A DNA stretch of 64,000 nt from Polyangiaceae bacterium (lineage in GTDB: Bacteria > Myxococcota_A > Polyangia > Polyangiales > Polyangiaceae). The stretch is from the NCBI GenBank assembly GCA_016712345.1, contig JADJRH010000011.1, positions 3,224,001 to 3,288,000 on the forward strand, written 5' to 3'. Under the pieces are notes generated by a model that had not been told where the DNA came from, ran no database searches, and was given only the letters and a program-made list of their open reading frames with translations. Shown here one piece after another: positions 1 to 8,867 of this stretch (positions are counted from its first letter, which is position 1; each line of letters begins with the position of its first letter). A program made the translations under genes and the position numbers.

Positions 1-263
1 CAGCCACCTACCCATCGCTTGGCAAACTCAACATTCTGCACCTCCACTCACCTGCAAGCGCCATCTTGAGCGCTGTCATCTTTAACGCCCTGATTCTGGT
101 CGCGCTCATCCCCGTCGCCCTACGCGGTGTTCGATATCGCCCAGCGCCGGCGGCGGAGTTGCTTCGCCACAATCTCCTTGTCTACGGTTTGGGAGGCCTC
201 GTGTTGCCCTTCCCGTGCATTAAGTTGATTGATATGATCATTGCCGCATTGAGGCTTGTATGA
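1..263 (+). CDS. kdpB: KdpB C-terminus, potassium-transporting P-type ATPase subunit (partial)
   Basis: The gene is cut by the left window edge; reading from base 3 gives 86 residues with no stop before TGA at 261-263. The segment matches the end of KdpB, the ATP-hydrolysing subunit of the KdpFABC high-affinity K+ pump: a stretch beginning ATYPSLGKLNILHLHSP, the helix SAVIFNALILVALIPVAL, then YGLGGLVLPFPCIKLIDMI. These are the last membrane helices; the phosphorylation and ATP-binding domains lie outside the window. The stop overlaps the kdpC start (ATGA, 4 nt), so translation is probably coupled. Confidence is high because kdpC, kdpD and kdpE follow. Confidence 0.93.
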   Translation, partial: ATYPSLGKLNILHLHSPASAILSAVIFNALILVALIPVALRGVRYRPAPAAELLRHNLLVYGLGGLVLPFPCIKLIDMIIAALRLV

Positions 264-859
264 ACCGATTTTATGCGTTGCGCCCCACCCTTGTTTTGTT
301 GGGAATTTTCACCCTTCTTACCGGAGTGATCTACCCTTTGTCGGTAACGGCTGTTGCGCATGCCGCGTTCCCCAAGCAGGCCCACGGAAGCCTTGTTCAA
401 CGCGACGGTAAGGTGGTCGGGTCCGATCTCATCGGTCAACCGTTTGCCGATCCCAAATATTTTTGGTCGCGCCCGTCGGCCACAACGCCGTTTGAGTACA
501 ACGCCGGATCGTCGTCCGCCTCCAATCTGGGGCCGTCAAACCCGGCGCTTCGACAGCGGGTAGAAGAGCGTATTGCCGCCCTGCGCGCGGCGGATCCTGA
601 AAACCTTGACCCTATTCCGATCGATCTTGTCACCACTTCGGCCAGTGGGCTCGATCCACATATTTCTCCGGCGGCCGCTCTCTACCAGGTTTCCCGGGTT
701 GCAAAGGCGCGCGGTTTGGCGCCGGACCGGGTGACTCAGCTTGTGTACACATTTGTCAAACGACCGGCTCTGGGGCTTTTGGGGGCGCCCCACGTGAACG
801 TGTTGCACCTGAATTTGGCCCTTGACTCAATGGTCGAAAATCAACCCTCGACCAAATGA
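260..859 (+). CDS. kdpC: KdpC, potassium-transporting ATPase subunit C
   Basis: 199 residues, the usual KdpC length. There is one N-terminal membrane helix (about residues 9-31, LVLLGIFTLLTGVIYPLSVTA) followed by a periplasmic domain with family hallmarks: GSDLIGQPFADPKYFWSRPSAT, SNLGPSNPAL, and near the end DLVTTSASGLDPHISPAAA. KdpC stabilises the KdpFABC complex and helps ion transfer. The ATG overlaps the kdpB stop by 4 nt. A 50-nt gap separates it from kdpD, suggesting one operon that carries structural and regulatory genes together. Confidence 0.96.
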   Translation: MNRFYALRPTLVLLGIFTLLTGVIYPLSVTAVAHAAFPKQAHGSLVQRDGKVVGSDLIGQPFADPKYFWSRPSATTPFEYNAGSSSASNLGPSNPALRQRVEERIAALRAADPENLDPIPIDLVTTSASGLDPHISPAAALYQVSRVAKARGLAPDRVTQLVYTFVKRPALGLLGAPHVNVLHLNLALDSMVENQPSTK

Positions 860-909
860 AAAAAGGCGACGATGATGGGCACCGACCCAACTGCCGGTGA
901 ACTCGTGAA

Positions 910-3678
910 ATGACTGAGCGCGACGATCGCCCCGATCCCGACAAGCTCCTAGCGCGAGTGAGCGCGGAAGAAGCTCGGCATCGTCGCGCCAAACTCAAGG
1001 TGTACCTTGGGTATGCGCCGGGGGTTGGCAAAACCTTCACCATGCTTGAAAACGCGCGCGAAATGCTCGCGTCCGACAAGGAAGTTGTGGTGGGGCTTGT
1101 GGAGACGCACGGTCGTTATGACACTGCGTCGCTCGTTCTCGGGTTACCCCTTTTGCCGCGTCGAGCGATTGAATACAAAGGCAAAATCGTTGAAGAGTTT
1201 GACCTAGAAGCCGCCCTTGAACGACGGCCTGCGGTCGTGTTGGTGGACGAGCTTGCCCACCACAACGCGCCCGGATCGCGCCACGACAAACGCTGGCGCG
1301 ACGTGATGGACCTGCTCGACGCCGGAATCGATGTTCACACAACGTTGAACGTTCAGCACATTGAAAGTCTGAACGATGTGATTGAGCAGATCACCACCGT
1401 TCGGGTGCGTGAAACCGTACCCGACGCTGTGTTAGAACGGGCAGATGAAATTGAGCTGGTAGATATTCCACCTGAAGAGTTGGTCAAACGCCTGAAGGAC
1501 GGCAAGGTGTACGTTCCAGAACAGGCCGCCACCGCAATTGACCACTTTTTTAGAAGGGGTAACCTCCTCGCGCTGCGCGAACTTGCCCTTCGAAAAGCGG
1601 CCGATCGGGTAGATCTCGATGTTCGAGCGTATCGAGAAGAGCACTCTATTGATATACCTTGGCCCGCGGGCGAGCGCATCTTGGTGTGTGTGGGTCCAAG
1701 CCCGGCCTCAGCCCGTTTGGTGCGCGCTACACGTAGAATGGCAGCGGGACTGCGGGCGGCATGGGTCGCTGTCTATGTTGAAGATCTGCGCGTGCCGCTC
1801 GATGCAAAGGCCAAAGAGCGGACAGACGCTCATCTCCGCCTGGCAGAATCGCTCGGCGCGGAGGTGGTTCGACTGTCAGGTGTCGGGGTTGGGGAAGCTC
1901 TACTCACCTATGCTCGCCGCCACAATGTCACACGAATTGTTCTTGGCAAACCTACCCATGCTCGCATCCTCGACAGGTTAAGGAGTTCTGTTCTCGACGA
2001 CGTTGTCCGCGGAAGCGGGCCTATCGACGTGCACGTGATCTCGGGGGATCGATTGGATGAGTCTACCCAAGCGCCCCCTCCCCCAAGAAGGCTCGAACCG
2101 CGGGGTGGATTTTTGTGGGCAATCGGCCTTGTAAGCGCTGTCACACTCGTCGCTCACCTCGCGCGTTCGTTTGTTGCCGAACCCGATGTGGCCATGATGT
2201 ACCTGCTCACTGTCGTACTCGTGGCAACCCGCGTTGGACGTGGAGCGAGTATCCTTTCGGCCGCGTTGTCGGTGGCCGCGTATGATTTTTTCTTCGTACC
2301 TCCCCATTTCACGTTTGCCATCAACGAAGCGCGTCACCTTCTGACATTTGCAATGATGTTCGGCGCCGGACTATTACTGAGTTCACTCACCATCCGAATC
2401 AGGCAGCAGGAACGAGGGGCGCGTGAACGGGAACAACGCACCGCCGCGCTTTTTACGTTGAGTCGAGAATTGGGGGGCGTCACCGACGCAGTTGGGGTGG
2501 CCACCACGCTTTCCAAACAGGTTTCAGAACTGCTGGGCTGCGGCGCCGCCACCGTTCTACCCGACGACGCGGGTATTTTGCACGTGGCGGCGGTCGCAGG
2601 AAGTGTACCCAAGGGGATTGAAAACGACGGCGTCACGCAGTGGGTCATGGAGCACGGTCAGGTGGCCGGATTGGGTACTGGAACACTGCCGGGCACCACG
2701 TTCACATGTGTACCATTGGGGTCAAGTCCGGCCGTTCTGGGGGTGCTTGTGGTGGTTCCACCCGATGGCAGACCGCTACCCACAGAAGAGCGCCATTCGG
2801 TGATGGCTTTCGCCAGACAATGTGCGGTGGCTTTATCGCGAGCGCGCCTGGCTGAAGAGGCAAAAACATCGGCGCTGCGGGCTCGAACAGAAGAACTCAG
2901 ATCTTCGCTTTTGAGTACCGTTTCACACGACTTGAGGACACCGCTCGCTACCATCACCGGGGCGGCCACCACCCTGCGCGACAAAACAGTTCAACTGTCT
3001 GAAGATCAACGCTCCGACCTATTGGAGTCGATTACCGACGAGGCCGATCGGCTAGAACGACTCGTTCGAAATTTGCTCGAAATGACGCGGATAGAGTCGG
3101 GCGGCATTGAGGTCAAACGGGAGTGGTTGCCGTTGGAAGAGGTGATCGGCGCGGCGCTCACGCGGCTTGAGTCAAAACTCGCGAGCCGAAAGGTTCAGGT
3201 GATCCTTCCTCCCGACCTACCGCTCGTTTCGGTAGACCCTCTGCTCATGGAACAGGTATTTGTAAACCTACTCGACAATGCAGAAAAGCACACACCACCC
3301 AACTCACCCATTGAAATTCGAGCGATGGAAGGTGACGGGGATGTGACTGTGGAGGTGCTGGACCGCGGCCCAGGATTGCCGCGTGGAACCGAGTCAAAAG
3401 TGTTTGAAAAGTTTTTTCGCGGACCGTCGCGTGAAGCGTTTGGTGCGGGGCTTGGGCTTGCGATCTGTAAAGGTGTCGCCGATGCGCACGGAGGCTCGAT
3501 CGTCGCTGAAAATCGAGAAGACGGCGGCGCCGTGTTTCGCATTCGCCTTCCCTTTTCAGGTCCACCCCCCCTGGTCCCCTCTTCGCGGTCGGTGCTCGAT
3601 TCAACCCCGGAAGCTGCGCCTGAATCGCAGTCTACCCAAAATGCGAGCGATGATTCAAAAGTGGAACCTTCCCAGTGA
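910..3678 (+). CDS. kdpD: KdpD, osmosensitive K+ channel sensor histidine kinase
   Basis: 922 residues, standard KdpD length. In order: the N-terminal KdpD domain with Walker A GYAPGVGKT (34-42) and a Walker B-like LVDELAHHNAPG segment; a USP-like domain (about 250-375); four membrane helices (about 400-495, including the conserved YDFFFVPPHFTFAI loop); a GAF-like domain (about 510-640); a HisKA domain with SHDLRTPL, phosphoacceptor His673; and an ATPase domain with NLLDNAEKHTP and GLGLAICKGVADAHGG. KdpD senses K+ limitation or turgor and phosphorylates KdpE. The tail after about residue 885 is Ser/Pro-rich and unconserved. Its stop overlaps the kdpE GTG start by 4 nt. Confidence 0.97.
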   Translation: MTERDDRPDPDKLLARVSAEEARHRRAKLKVYLGYAPGVGKTFTMLENAREMLASDKEVVVGLVETHGRYDTASLVLGLPLLPRRAIEYKGKIVEEFDLEAALERRPAVVLVDELAHHNAPGSRHDKRWRDVMDLLDAGIDVHTTLNVQHIESLNDVIEQITTVRVRETVPDAVLERADEIELVDIPPEELVKRLKDGKVYVPEQAATAIDHFFRRGNLLALRELALRKAADRVDLDVRAYREEHSIDIPWPAGERILVCVGPSPASARLVRATRRMAAGLRAAWVAVYVEDLRVPLDAKAKERTDAHLRLAESLGAEVVRLSGVGVGEALLTYARRHNVTRIVLGKPTHARILDRLRSSVLDDVVRGSGPIDVHVISGDRLDESTQAPPPPRRLEPRGGFLWAIGLVSAVTLVAHLARSFVAEPDVAMMYLLTVVLVATRVGRGASILSAALSVAAYDFFFVPPHFTFAINEARHLLTFAMMFGAGLLLSSLTIRIRQQERGAREREQRTAALFTLSRELGGVTDAVGVATTLSKQVSELLGCGAATVLPDDAGILHVAAVAGSVPKGIENDGVTQWVMEHGQVAGLGTGTLPGTTFTCVPLGSSPAVLGVLVVVPPDGRPLPTEERHSVMAFARQCAVALSRARLAEEAKTSALRARTEELRSSLLSTVSHDLRTPLATITGAATTLRDKTVQLSEDQRSDLLESITDEADRLERLVRNLLEMTRIESGGIEVKREWLPLEEVIGAALTRLESKLASRKVQVILPPDLPLVSVDPLLMEQVFVNLLDNAEKHTPPNSPIEIRAMEGDGDVTVEVLDRGPGLPRGTESKVFEKFFRGPSREAFGAGLGLAICKGVADAHGGSIVAENREDGGAVFRIRLPFSGPPPLVPSSRSVLDSTPEAAPESQSTQNASDDSKVEPSQ

Positions 3679-4400
3679 ACGCAGGCGACAAAACTATTCT
3701 ACTGGTAGAGGACGAACCCCAAATGCGACGCTTTCTTCGGGCGTCGCTTACGGGGCACGGCTTTCAACTTATTGAAACAAGCACCGCGCGTGAGGGTGAA
3801 ACGCTCGCGGCAACCAACTCACCCGATTTGATTCTTCTTGATTTGGGTCTACCCGACGGTGACGGAATTGACCTTGTAAAAAAGCTTCGTCAGTGGTGCA
3901 AAGTGCCCATTTTGGTGGTGTCGGCGCGGGGTCGCGAAAGTGATAAAGTGGTGGCGCTTGACGCGGGCGCCGATGATTACCTGACAAAACCGTTTGGAGT
4001 GGGTGAACTGCTGGCGCGCATTCGCGTGGCGTTCAGGCACGCCGATGCTGAAAAAAACGCTCGGCCTGAACCGTCGATTCAAATCGCCAACGTGGTGATT
4101 GATGTGCCGCGCCGAGAGGTCAAAGTGGATGGTCAGGTGGTTCACCTGACCCCCATTGAGTATAAATTGTTGGTGCTCCTCGCCAAACACGCGGGCAAAG
4201 TGCTCACTCACCGCCAGATCTTGCAGGAAGTGTGGGGCCCCGCCTACGCGGGGCAAACCCATTATGTGCGTGTACACATGGCTGAGCTTCGAAAGAAGAT
4301 CGAGAAAGATCCGGCTCAGCCGAAGTTGCTGATCACCGAGCCGGCGGTGGGTTACCGGCTGAAGGATGACGTTTTCGACTCAACTGAGCCAGCCCAATAG
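3675..4400 (+). CDS. kdpE: KdpE, response regulator of the Kdp operon
   Basis: 241 residues of OmpR/PhoB type. The receiver domain (about 6-120) has the acidic pair in LLVEDEP, the phosphoacceptor Asp56 in LILLDLGLPDGDG and the conserved Lys in YLTKPFGVGELLARI. A winged-helix DNA-binding domain (about 140-232) contains HLTPIEYKLLVLLAKHAGKVLTHRQIL and VRVHMAELRKKIE. It activates kdpFABC when phosphorylated by KdpD. The start is GTG at 3675 overlapping the kdpD stop (GTGA), which indicates translational coupling. No terminator is obvious after it. Confidence 0.96.
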   Translation: MNAGDKTILLVEDEPQMRRFLRASLTGHGFQLIETSTAREGETLAATNSPDLILLDLGLPDGDGIDLVKKLRQWCKVPILVVSARGRESDKVVALDAGADDYLTKPFGVGELLARIRVAFRHADAEKNARPEPSIQIANVVIDVPRREVKVDGQVVHLTPIEYKLLVLLAKHAGKVLTHRQILQEVWGPAYAGQTHYVRVHMAELRKKIEKDPAQPKLLITEPAVGYRLKDDVFDSTEPAQ

Positions 4401-4410
4401 AACAACCAGC

Positions 4411-5226
4411 ATGAACACCGACTCTACTCTTTCTTCTCATCTCGATCACATTGAGCGCGATGGGTACACCATTGTTGAAAATGCCATTGAGCCTTCCCTC
4501 CTCGACAGCCTGACGGATGAACTTTACCGTATTGAACGCGACGAAAAGATCGTTCCGGCAAACAACCCGTTTGAGGGAGATCGCACGGTTCGCATTTATA
4601 ATCTCCTCGCACGTGGAAAGGTGTTTGAAGAGATTCCCGTTCACCCGGCGGTGTTGCCCATTGTAGAAAAAGTGTTGGATCGGGGCTGCCTGGTATCGTC
4701 GCTTTCTTCCATCGCTATTGACCCAGGTCAAACCGCACAGCCCATTCACGCCGACGATCAGGTGATCTCCATTCCAAAGCCGCATGTGCCGGTGATCTGC
4801 AACACCATGTGGGCCTGCACCGATTTTACAGAAATGAATGGGGCAACCCGCGTTGTGCCCGGTTCGCACAAGTCGGAGCGTTCTCCCATTCCATTTGAAG
4901 AAGTGCCGTCTATCCCGGCCGAAATGAAGCGCGGAAGTGTACTCATTTGGCATGGTAGTTTGTGGCACGGCGGCGGCGCCAACCACACGCAAACAAGGCG
5001 GCTCGGCATCGCAATGAACTACTGCGCCGGGTATATTCGCCAGCAAGAAAACCAGCAGCTTGGCATTCCACTCAACGTGGCCAAAGGCTTTTCAGACCGG
5101 CTTCGAAAGCTGTGTGGGTTTACCGTTTATAAAGGGCTGATTGGCCACATTGATAAAGCCGCCCCCACCTACCTGCTCGACGGAACCGCCCCGGTGCCGG
5201 TGGTCGGCGTTATCAAAAATCGCTAG
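4411..5226 (+). CDS. Phytanoyl-CoA dioxygenase (PhyH) family protein
   Basis: 271 residues from ATG 4411. An in-frame ATG at 4366 would overlap kdpE, so the downstream start is preferred. The family is non-haem Fe(II)/2-oxoglutarate oxygenases. Visible features are the HxD iron ligands (IHADD, His113 and Asp115), the distal His in LWHGGGAN (His186), the arginine pair QTRR (Arg195-196) in the place of the 2-oxoglutarate carboxylate-binding residue, and the closing GYIRQQENQQLG segment typical of bacterial PhyH proteins. The substrate cannot be inferred: bacterial members hydroxylate varied small molecules. It stands 10 nt after kdpE on the same strand but is probably unrelated to potassium transport. 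Confidence 0.85.
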   Translation: MNTDSTLSSHLDHIERDGYTIVENAIEPSLLDSLTDELYRIERDEKIVPANNPFEGDRTVRIYNLLARGKVFEEIPVHPAVLPIVEKVLDRGCLVSSLSSIAIDPGQTAQPIHADDQVISIPKPHVPVICNTMWACTDFTEMNGATRVVPGSHKSERSPIPFEEVPSIPAEMKRGSVLIWHGSLWHGGGANHTQTRRLGIAMNYCAGYIRQQENQQLGIPLNVAKGFSDRLRKLCGFTVYKGLIGHIDKAAPTYLLDGTAPVPVVGVIKNR

Positions 5227-5848
5227 AGCGTGATGAGGCACTCGCCATGCAAGGCCTCACCGCCGAGCTTGTCTTTGCGTTTGTCGCCGCTCGGTGTCCA
5301 GTAGAGCCAGGTGGCTACCTGCTTATCGTCGGAATAGGTGCCTTTTGAAGCTTTTTGGCCGTTGTCATGCCAGGTCTCCCAACAGCCGTTTTTCTTACCA
5401 CCGATGTATTGACCTTTGGCGGATACCTCGCCGTTAAAGTGCCAGGCTTTAAAGTCACCCTCGGGTAGACCGTCACGGTAGACCACTTTGGCGCGGTCTT
5501 TGTCGTTTGCGTAATACGACTTGAATGTCCCTTCAAGCTTGCCCTGTTGGAAGGTGGCACTCCACTCGGTGGCACCGTTTTGATAATACGCCTTCCACTC
5601 GCCGACCATGAGGCCACCTTGGCAGGTGCCTTTGAAGAGCTTTTACCGGTATCCCAGCTCTTTTGAACCTCACCATCACCGAAGCCGCTGGGGCAACGGT
5701 TTACCTGCCCTTGGAACTCGGCAATACCAAACTTGCTGAGGATAACAACGCTCGACGCGGGCGTGGCCAATGTGCCGTTGTGCGCGCAACCTGCACCCAA
5801 AAGAGCCGCAAAAGAGCCAAGTGTACCGGCCACCACGTGAATCCGCAT
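5223..5848 (-). pseudogene. MORN/YwqK-type repeat lipoprotein, frameshifted
   Basis: The N-terminal part begins at ATG 5848 (MRIHVVAGTLGSFAALLGAGC), a lipoprotein signal with Cys at the cleavage site, and runs in one frame through FGDGEVQKSWDTGK. The C-terminal part continues in another frame as LFKGTCQGGLMVGEWKAYYQNG and on to the stop at 5223. It carries MORN-like units of the form G-x-W-x-x-Y/W-x-x-N-G-x-x-x-x-x-G (VGEWKAYYQNGA, EGTFKSYYAND, NGCWETWHDNGQ). Adding one base to the T4 run at 5641-5644 (A4 on the coding strand) would join them into one protein of about 208 residues. It may be a true pseudogene, a recent mutation or a sequencing error. The role of such repeat lipoproteins is unknown. 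Its end overlaps the end of the dioxygenase gene by 4 nt. Confidence 0.75.
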
Positions 5849-6059
5849 GCGCGTTGCGTACCCTTGACGACGCGCAGCGTAAAGAACTTTGTGACGGGTG
5901 AAAGACTCGCGCTCAGGTAAGCAAACGACGCGCTGAAACATTGTTTCAACGCGTTTCACACAACGTCTCGCCAGCCGGCGCGCGCCCTGGTATAGAGACG
6001 GCACCGACGTTGCAACATCGCCGCACTCAAGCGGCATCACTCGCGCGGAGTAACCATCC

Positions 6060-6467
6060 ATGAATATCAACGTTCCCTACGGCATCACGGCTCGCATTTC
6101 AAAAACAACTCTCGGGGCGGCGCGTGAAAAAGTGACAGCGGCGCTTTCGGCCGAGGGGTTTGGTGTACTCACTGAAATTGACGTGGCGGCAACGCTTCAA
6201 AAGAAAATCGGTGCCACTATCGATCCGTACGTGATTCTGGGCGCCTGCAATCCAAAGCTCGCGCACCGCGCCATTACGTCAGAACCTGGAATTGGGCTTC
6301 TTTTGCCTTGCAACGTGGTGCTCACCCAAGACGGCGACGACGTGGTGGTGAGCGCGGCTTCACCCAAAGCCATGTTCACCATTGCCGAGGGTAAACCTGA
6401 AATGGCAAGCGTTGCCGCCGAGGCTGAAGAAAAGCTCTCACGCGCCGTTGCGGCGGTGGCAGGGTAA
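6060..6467 (+). CDS. DUF302 domain-containing protein
   Basis: 135 residues. The pattern matches DUF302: an N-terminal YGITARISKTTLGAAREKVTAALSAEGFGVLTEIDV, then LGACNPKLAHRAI, then LLLPCNVVLTQDGDDVVVSAASPKAMF. There is no signal peptide or membrane segment, so it is probably cytoplasmic. The fold binds a ligand as a dimer in solved members, but the physiological role is not established. It is transcribed divergently from the frameshifted lipoprotein gene (start 5848) with about 211 nt between the two starts. Confidence 0.88.
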   Translation: MNINVPYGITARISKTTLGAAREKVTAALSAEGFGVLTEIDVAATLQKKIGATIDPYVILGACNPKLAHRAITSEPGIGLLLPCNVVLTQDGDDVVVSAASPKAMFTIAEGKPEMASVAAEAEEKLSRAVAAVAG

Positions 6468-6546
6468 GTTGACCCCGAGTTGAGTTGAGTCGACTTGAAT
6501 GGAATGGTCCCGCCCGCGGCGCGCGTGCGCGACGCTTGGGCGGGAA

Positions 6547-6566
6547 GCCCGCCCGTTTGGGCGGGC
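6547..6566. terminator. GC-rich hairpin between convergent genes
   Basis: A perfect inverted repeat: GCCCGCCC (6547-6554), loop GTTT, GGGCGGGC (6559-6566). It lies between the DUF302 gene and the convergent zinc-ribbon gene. No T-tract follows on either side, so it is a weak or bidirectional terminator candidate rather than a textbook one. Confidence 0.5.
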
Positions 6567-6640
6567 GTGGGTGGGCAGGGTAGATCAGTTCTTGTTTGTG
6601 GAGGACGGCGCGATCACTTTTGCGGCTCCCGCAGCCAAAC

Positions 6641-7303
6641 CTACCATTCCCAAAGCTCCCTCTCCAACACTTTGACGAAGTCGGGTAACTCGGTGTTGGC
6701 ACCCCGGCGAAAATCCGGAGTTTCTCCATTGTACACTTGCGGTTGGGTAGGTTCTTTGGGAGCGAGTGAATTGAAGATCACCCCCAATTCATACCTGTCA
6801 AACCAGGTGCCGTGTTCGCCGCAAACATCTATCCAAATTCCAGATTCGCGCGACTTGGTGCGAACCAGAATTTTCTGACATACGGGGCAGGCCACCGGAG
6901 GTCCGGGATCCACGTTGAAAGCCGCTCGTTGAGCCGCTTGATCGGCAAGGGCAACGACCGCTTGATCAAACGTCTGAACAACTCGTTGCGCGGAGTCGTT
7001 GGTGAGCCAAATCCCACCGCATCGGCCGCAACCGAGCATGGCGATGTCGTTGGCTCGCCCTTCGTACATGGGCAATCCACATCGTGGACAATAAGTATTC
7101 TTTGATTGGAGTTGTTCCGTCGCGACCGCAACGGCCGCCTTGGTGGAAACGGAAGTCGGAGGCGAAGTGGGCCCAGCCGCAACCTGGGAAGGTGCACTCA
7201 CCACGCCGCAGAAAGCGCACGTAACCGTTTGCTCCAACGATTCAGGCGGCAAGGGGGCACCGCAATGGGGGCATTTGAGGGTAAGGCGCGGCGGCTCGGA
7301 CAT
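6641..7303 (-). CDS. Zinc-ribbon (zf-TFIIB-like) protein
   Basis: 220 residues from ATG 7303 (MSEPPRLTLKCPHCG); a longer start at 7378 is unlikely because the extra residues look unrelated. Three zinc-knuckle modules are visible: CPHCGAPLPPESLEQTVTCAFCG near the N-terminus, CPRCGLPMYEGRANDIAMLGCGRCGGIWL in the middle (the zf-TFIIB pattern), and CPVCQKILVRTKSRESGIWIDVCGEHGTWFDRYEL. These four-Cys zinc ribbons often occur in uncharacterised bacterial proteins. No enzymatic domain is visible and the function is unknown. It lies downstream of the TonB/AgmX-type gene on the same strand. Confidence 0.82.
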   Translation of the reverse strand: MSEPPRLTLKCPHCGAPLPPESLEQTVTCAFCGVVSAPSQVAAGPTSPPTSVSTKAAVAVATEQLQSKNTYCPRCGLPMYEGRANDIAMLGCGRCGGIWLTNDSAQRVVQTFDQAVVALADQAAQRAAFNVDPGPPVACPVCQKILVRTKSRESGIWIDVCGEHGTWFDRYELGVIFNSLAPKEPTQPQVYNGETPDFRRGANTELPDFVKVLERELWEW

Positions 7304-7386
7304 ACCCGTCAGGTGCCAGCACCCGACCATGATGTCAACAAAGTGCGGTTGACGGCCGATGCGCTCCCGCGGAGACAACCGAGCAA

Positions 7387-8742
7387 CTACGGCGATTCAC
7401 TCTTGGATTTTTGCGGCAGCACGGTGGGGTTTTTGGCGACGAAGGGTACACTCACAGTGAACGATGTGCCGAGATCGGCAGGGACCGCCGGCATGGGACC
7501 GGCGCCGAGGGCGATGCGGCGCACGTTTTGATCAAACTCGTCGACACCGCTGCGACGGGCGATGGATGCGCTTGCGATGGATCCGTCGGCGCGAATCACA
7601 ACGGTGACGACGGCGGTGCCTTGCAACCCTTCAACAATGGCCCAAGTGGGAAATGGGCGCGGCGCGGCGTTGTAGGCGGCTTGGAGTTTTGACTGAACTT
7701 GGCGAATGTACATTTGGCGGCGCGGGTCGGTGAGGCTGTTGTCGAGGCCCGGCCCGTGGCCTGTTCCAAGCGTTTTTGAAGAGGATCCGGGGCCCGATGT
7801 TCCGCCCGATCCGGTGGGGCCCGGTCCATTTTGGCCGCCTACCCCAACGCCGGGCGCTCCGCCTGCGGTGCTCGCATGCACGATGGATGTGGTGCGCGCG
7901 GTGGACTCCTGCTCGCTGTCTTGAGTGTCGCGCGCGTTGCCCGTTTGGTTGGAAGGTACACTTGGGTCGCCCTCGTCGACCATGGGGCGGGCGCGGGCGA
8001 TCTTGGCGCTGCTACGAAAATCGTGGCCGGGTTCACCGTCGCGAACGCCGAGGCCAACGGATGCGTAATCGGCGCCGGCTTCAGGTTCACCGGGCAAACG
8101 AGCATCAAGCCCTTCACCCGGTGGCGGCGCCGCCGCGCCGATCGCCGCGCCGACTTGCTGAGGTGTACCTTTGTCGCGAGCGCCCTGCGATGGGTCGGAC
8201 TGAGCATCGGGGCGTCGTTCAGGCCTTTCGCCTTGTGTACCATTGGCGAGAAACGTCAGCTCCATAGGCTCGCGCGAGGCGCGCCAATCTTCCCACGAAG
8301 AGCGCTCTTTGCCGGAGCGAATGCGAGGGATTTGATCGCGATCGGTGCGCGTTTGAAGGTCGCGCGTGAGGTACGTTCCATCGTCGCGATCGGCGAGGTT
8401 GGTGGCGCGATGTTCGGCGGTGTCGGTGCCGCCGCGGCCTTTGCGACCGGTATCGGGCCTGGGTTCGCCTTCGCCTCCACCGCGATTGAGGAGGGCCGGG
8501 GCGTACGGCAAACGAAGGGTGTCAGGCGATTTGGATCCGTCGGTGGCAACGAAGAGATCGACCGCGTCGGCGGTGATCAAGGTGGTGGGCACCGTGGGTT
8601 TGGGCGGCGGCGGTTCGGAGCTTGAAACAAGCGAGCGGGCCGCAAAAAAAAGTGCGCCCGCGGCAACGAGACCGGCGTGCGCAAACAAGCTTGCCGCCCA
8701 GGCAGATGCGAATCGGTGCTGTTCGCGAAGGGGCTTTTTCAT
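7387..8742 (-). CDS. TonB/AgmX-PglI C-terminal domain protein
   Basis: 451 residues from ATG 8742 (MKKPLREQHR). One membrane helix near the N-terminus (about 13-38) is followed by PPPPKP. A long, low-complexity periplasmic region (about 60-345, rich in Gly, Arg, Asp, Ser) comes next. The C-terminal domain (about 350-435) has RRQMYIRQVQSKLQAAYN, GTAVVTVVIRADGSIASASIARRSGVDEFDQNV, the TonB-C/AgmX pattern. Such proteins span the periplasm and may couple a TolQR/ExbBD-type motor to outer-membrane or gliding machinery, but no partner gene is adjacent, so the specific role is inference. Confidence 0.8.
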   Translation of the reverse strand: MKKPLREQHRFASAWAASLFAHAGLVAAGALFFAARSLVSSSEPPPPKPTVPTTLITADAVDLFVATDGSKSPDTLRLPYAPALLNRGGGEGEPRPDTGRKGRGGTDTAEHRATNLADRDDGTYLTRDLQTRTDRDQIPRIRSGKERSSWEDWRASREPMELTFLANGTQGERPERRPDAQSDPSQGARDKGTPQQVGAAIGAAAPPPGEGLDARLPGEPEAGADYASVGLGVRDGEPGHDFRSSAKIARARPMVDEGDPSVPSNQTGNARDTQDSEQESTARTTSIVHASTAGGAPGVGVGGQNGPGPTGSGGTSGPGSSSKTLGTGHGPGLDNSLTDPRRQMYIRQVQSKLQAAYNAAPRPFPTWAIVEGLQGTAVVTVVIRADGSIASASIARRSGVDEFDQNVRRIALGAGPMPAVPADLGTSFTVSVPFVAKNPTVLPQKSKSESP

Positions 8743-8867
8743 GCAGGCCTGCGGAGCGACCACTCGTAGGTCAGCCCAGATTATGGACGCGTTTCAACGC
8801 AAAAGCATGGGTCCGCACAGTTTCGCTCTAAAAAATCCGGAGCGCCGAAGGCCGTCGCGAAACGCTC

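Noticed and set aside
7831..8625. A 264-codon rightward frame
   Set aside because: It is the mirror of the low-complexity part of the leftward TonB/AgmX-type gene, whose C-terminal domain is recognisable.
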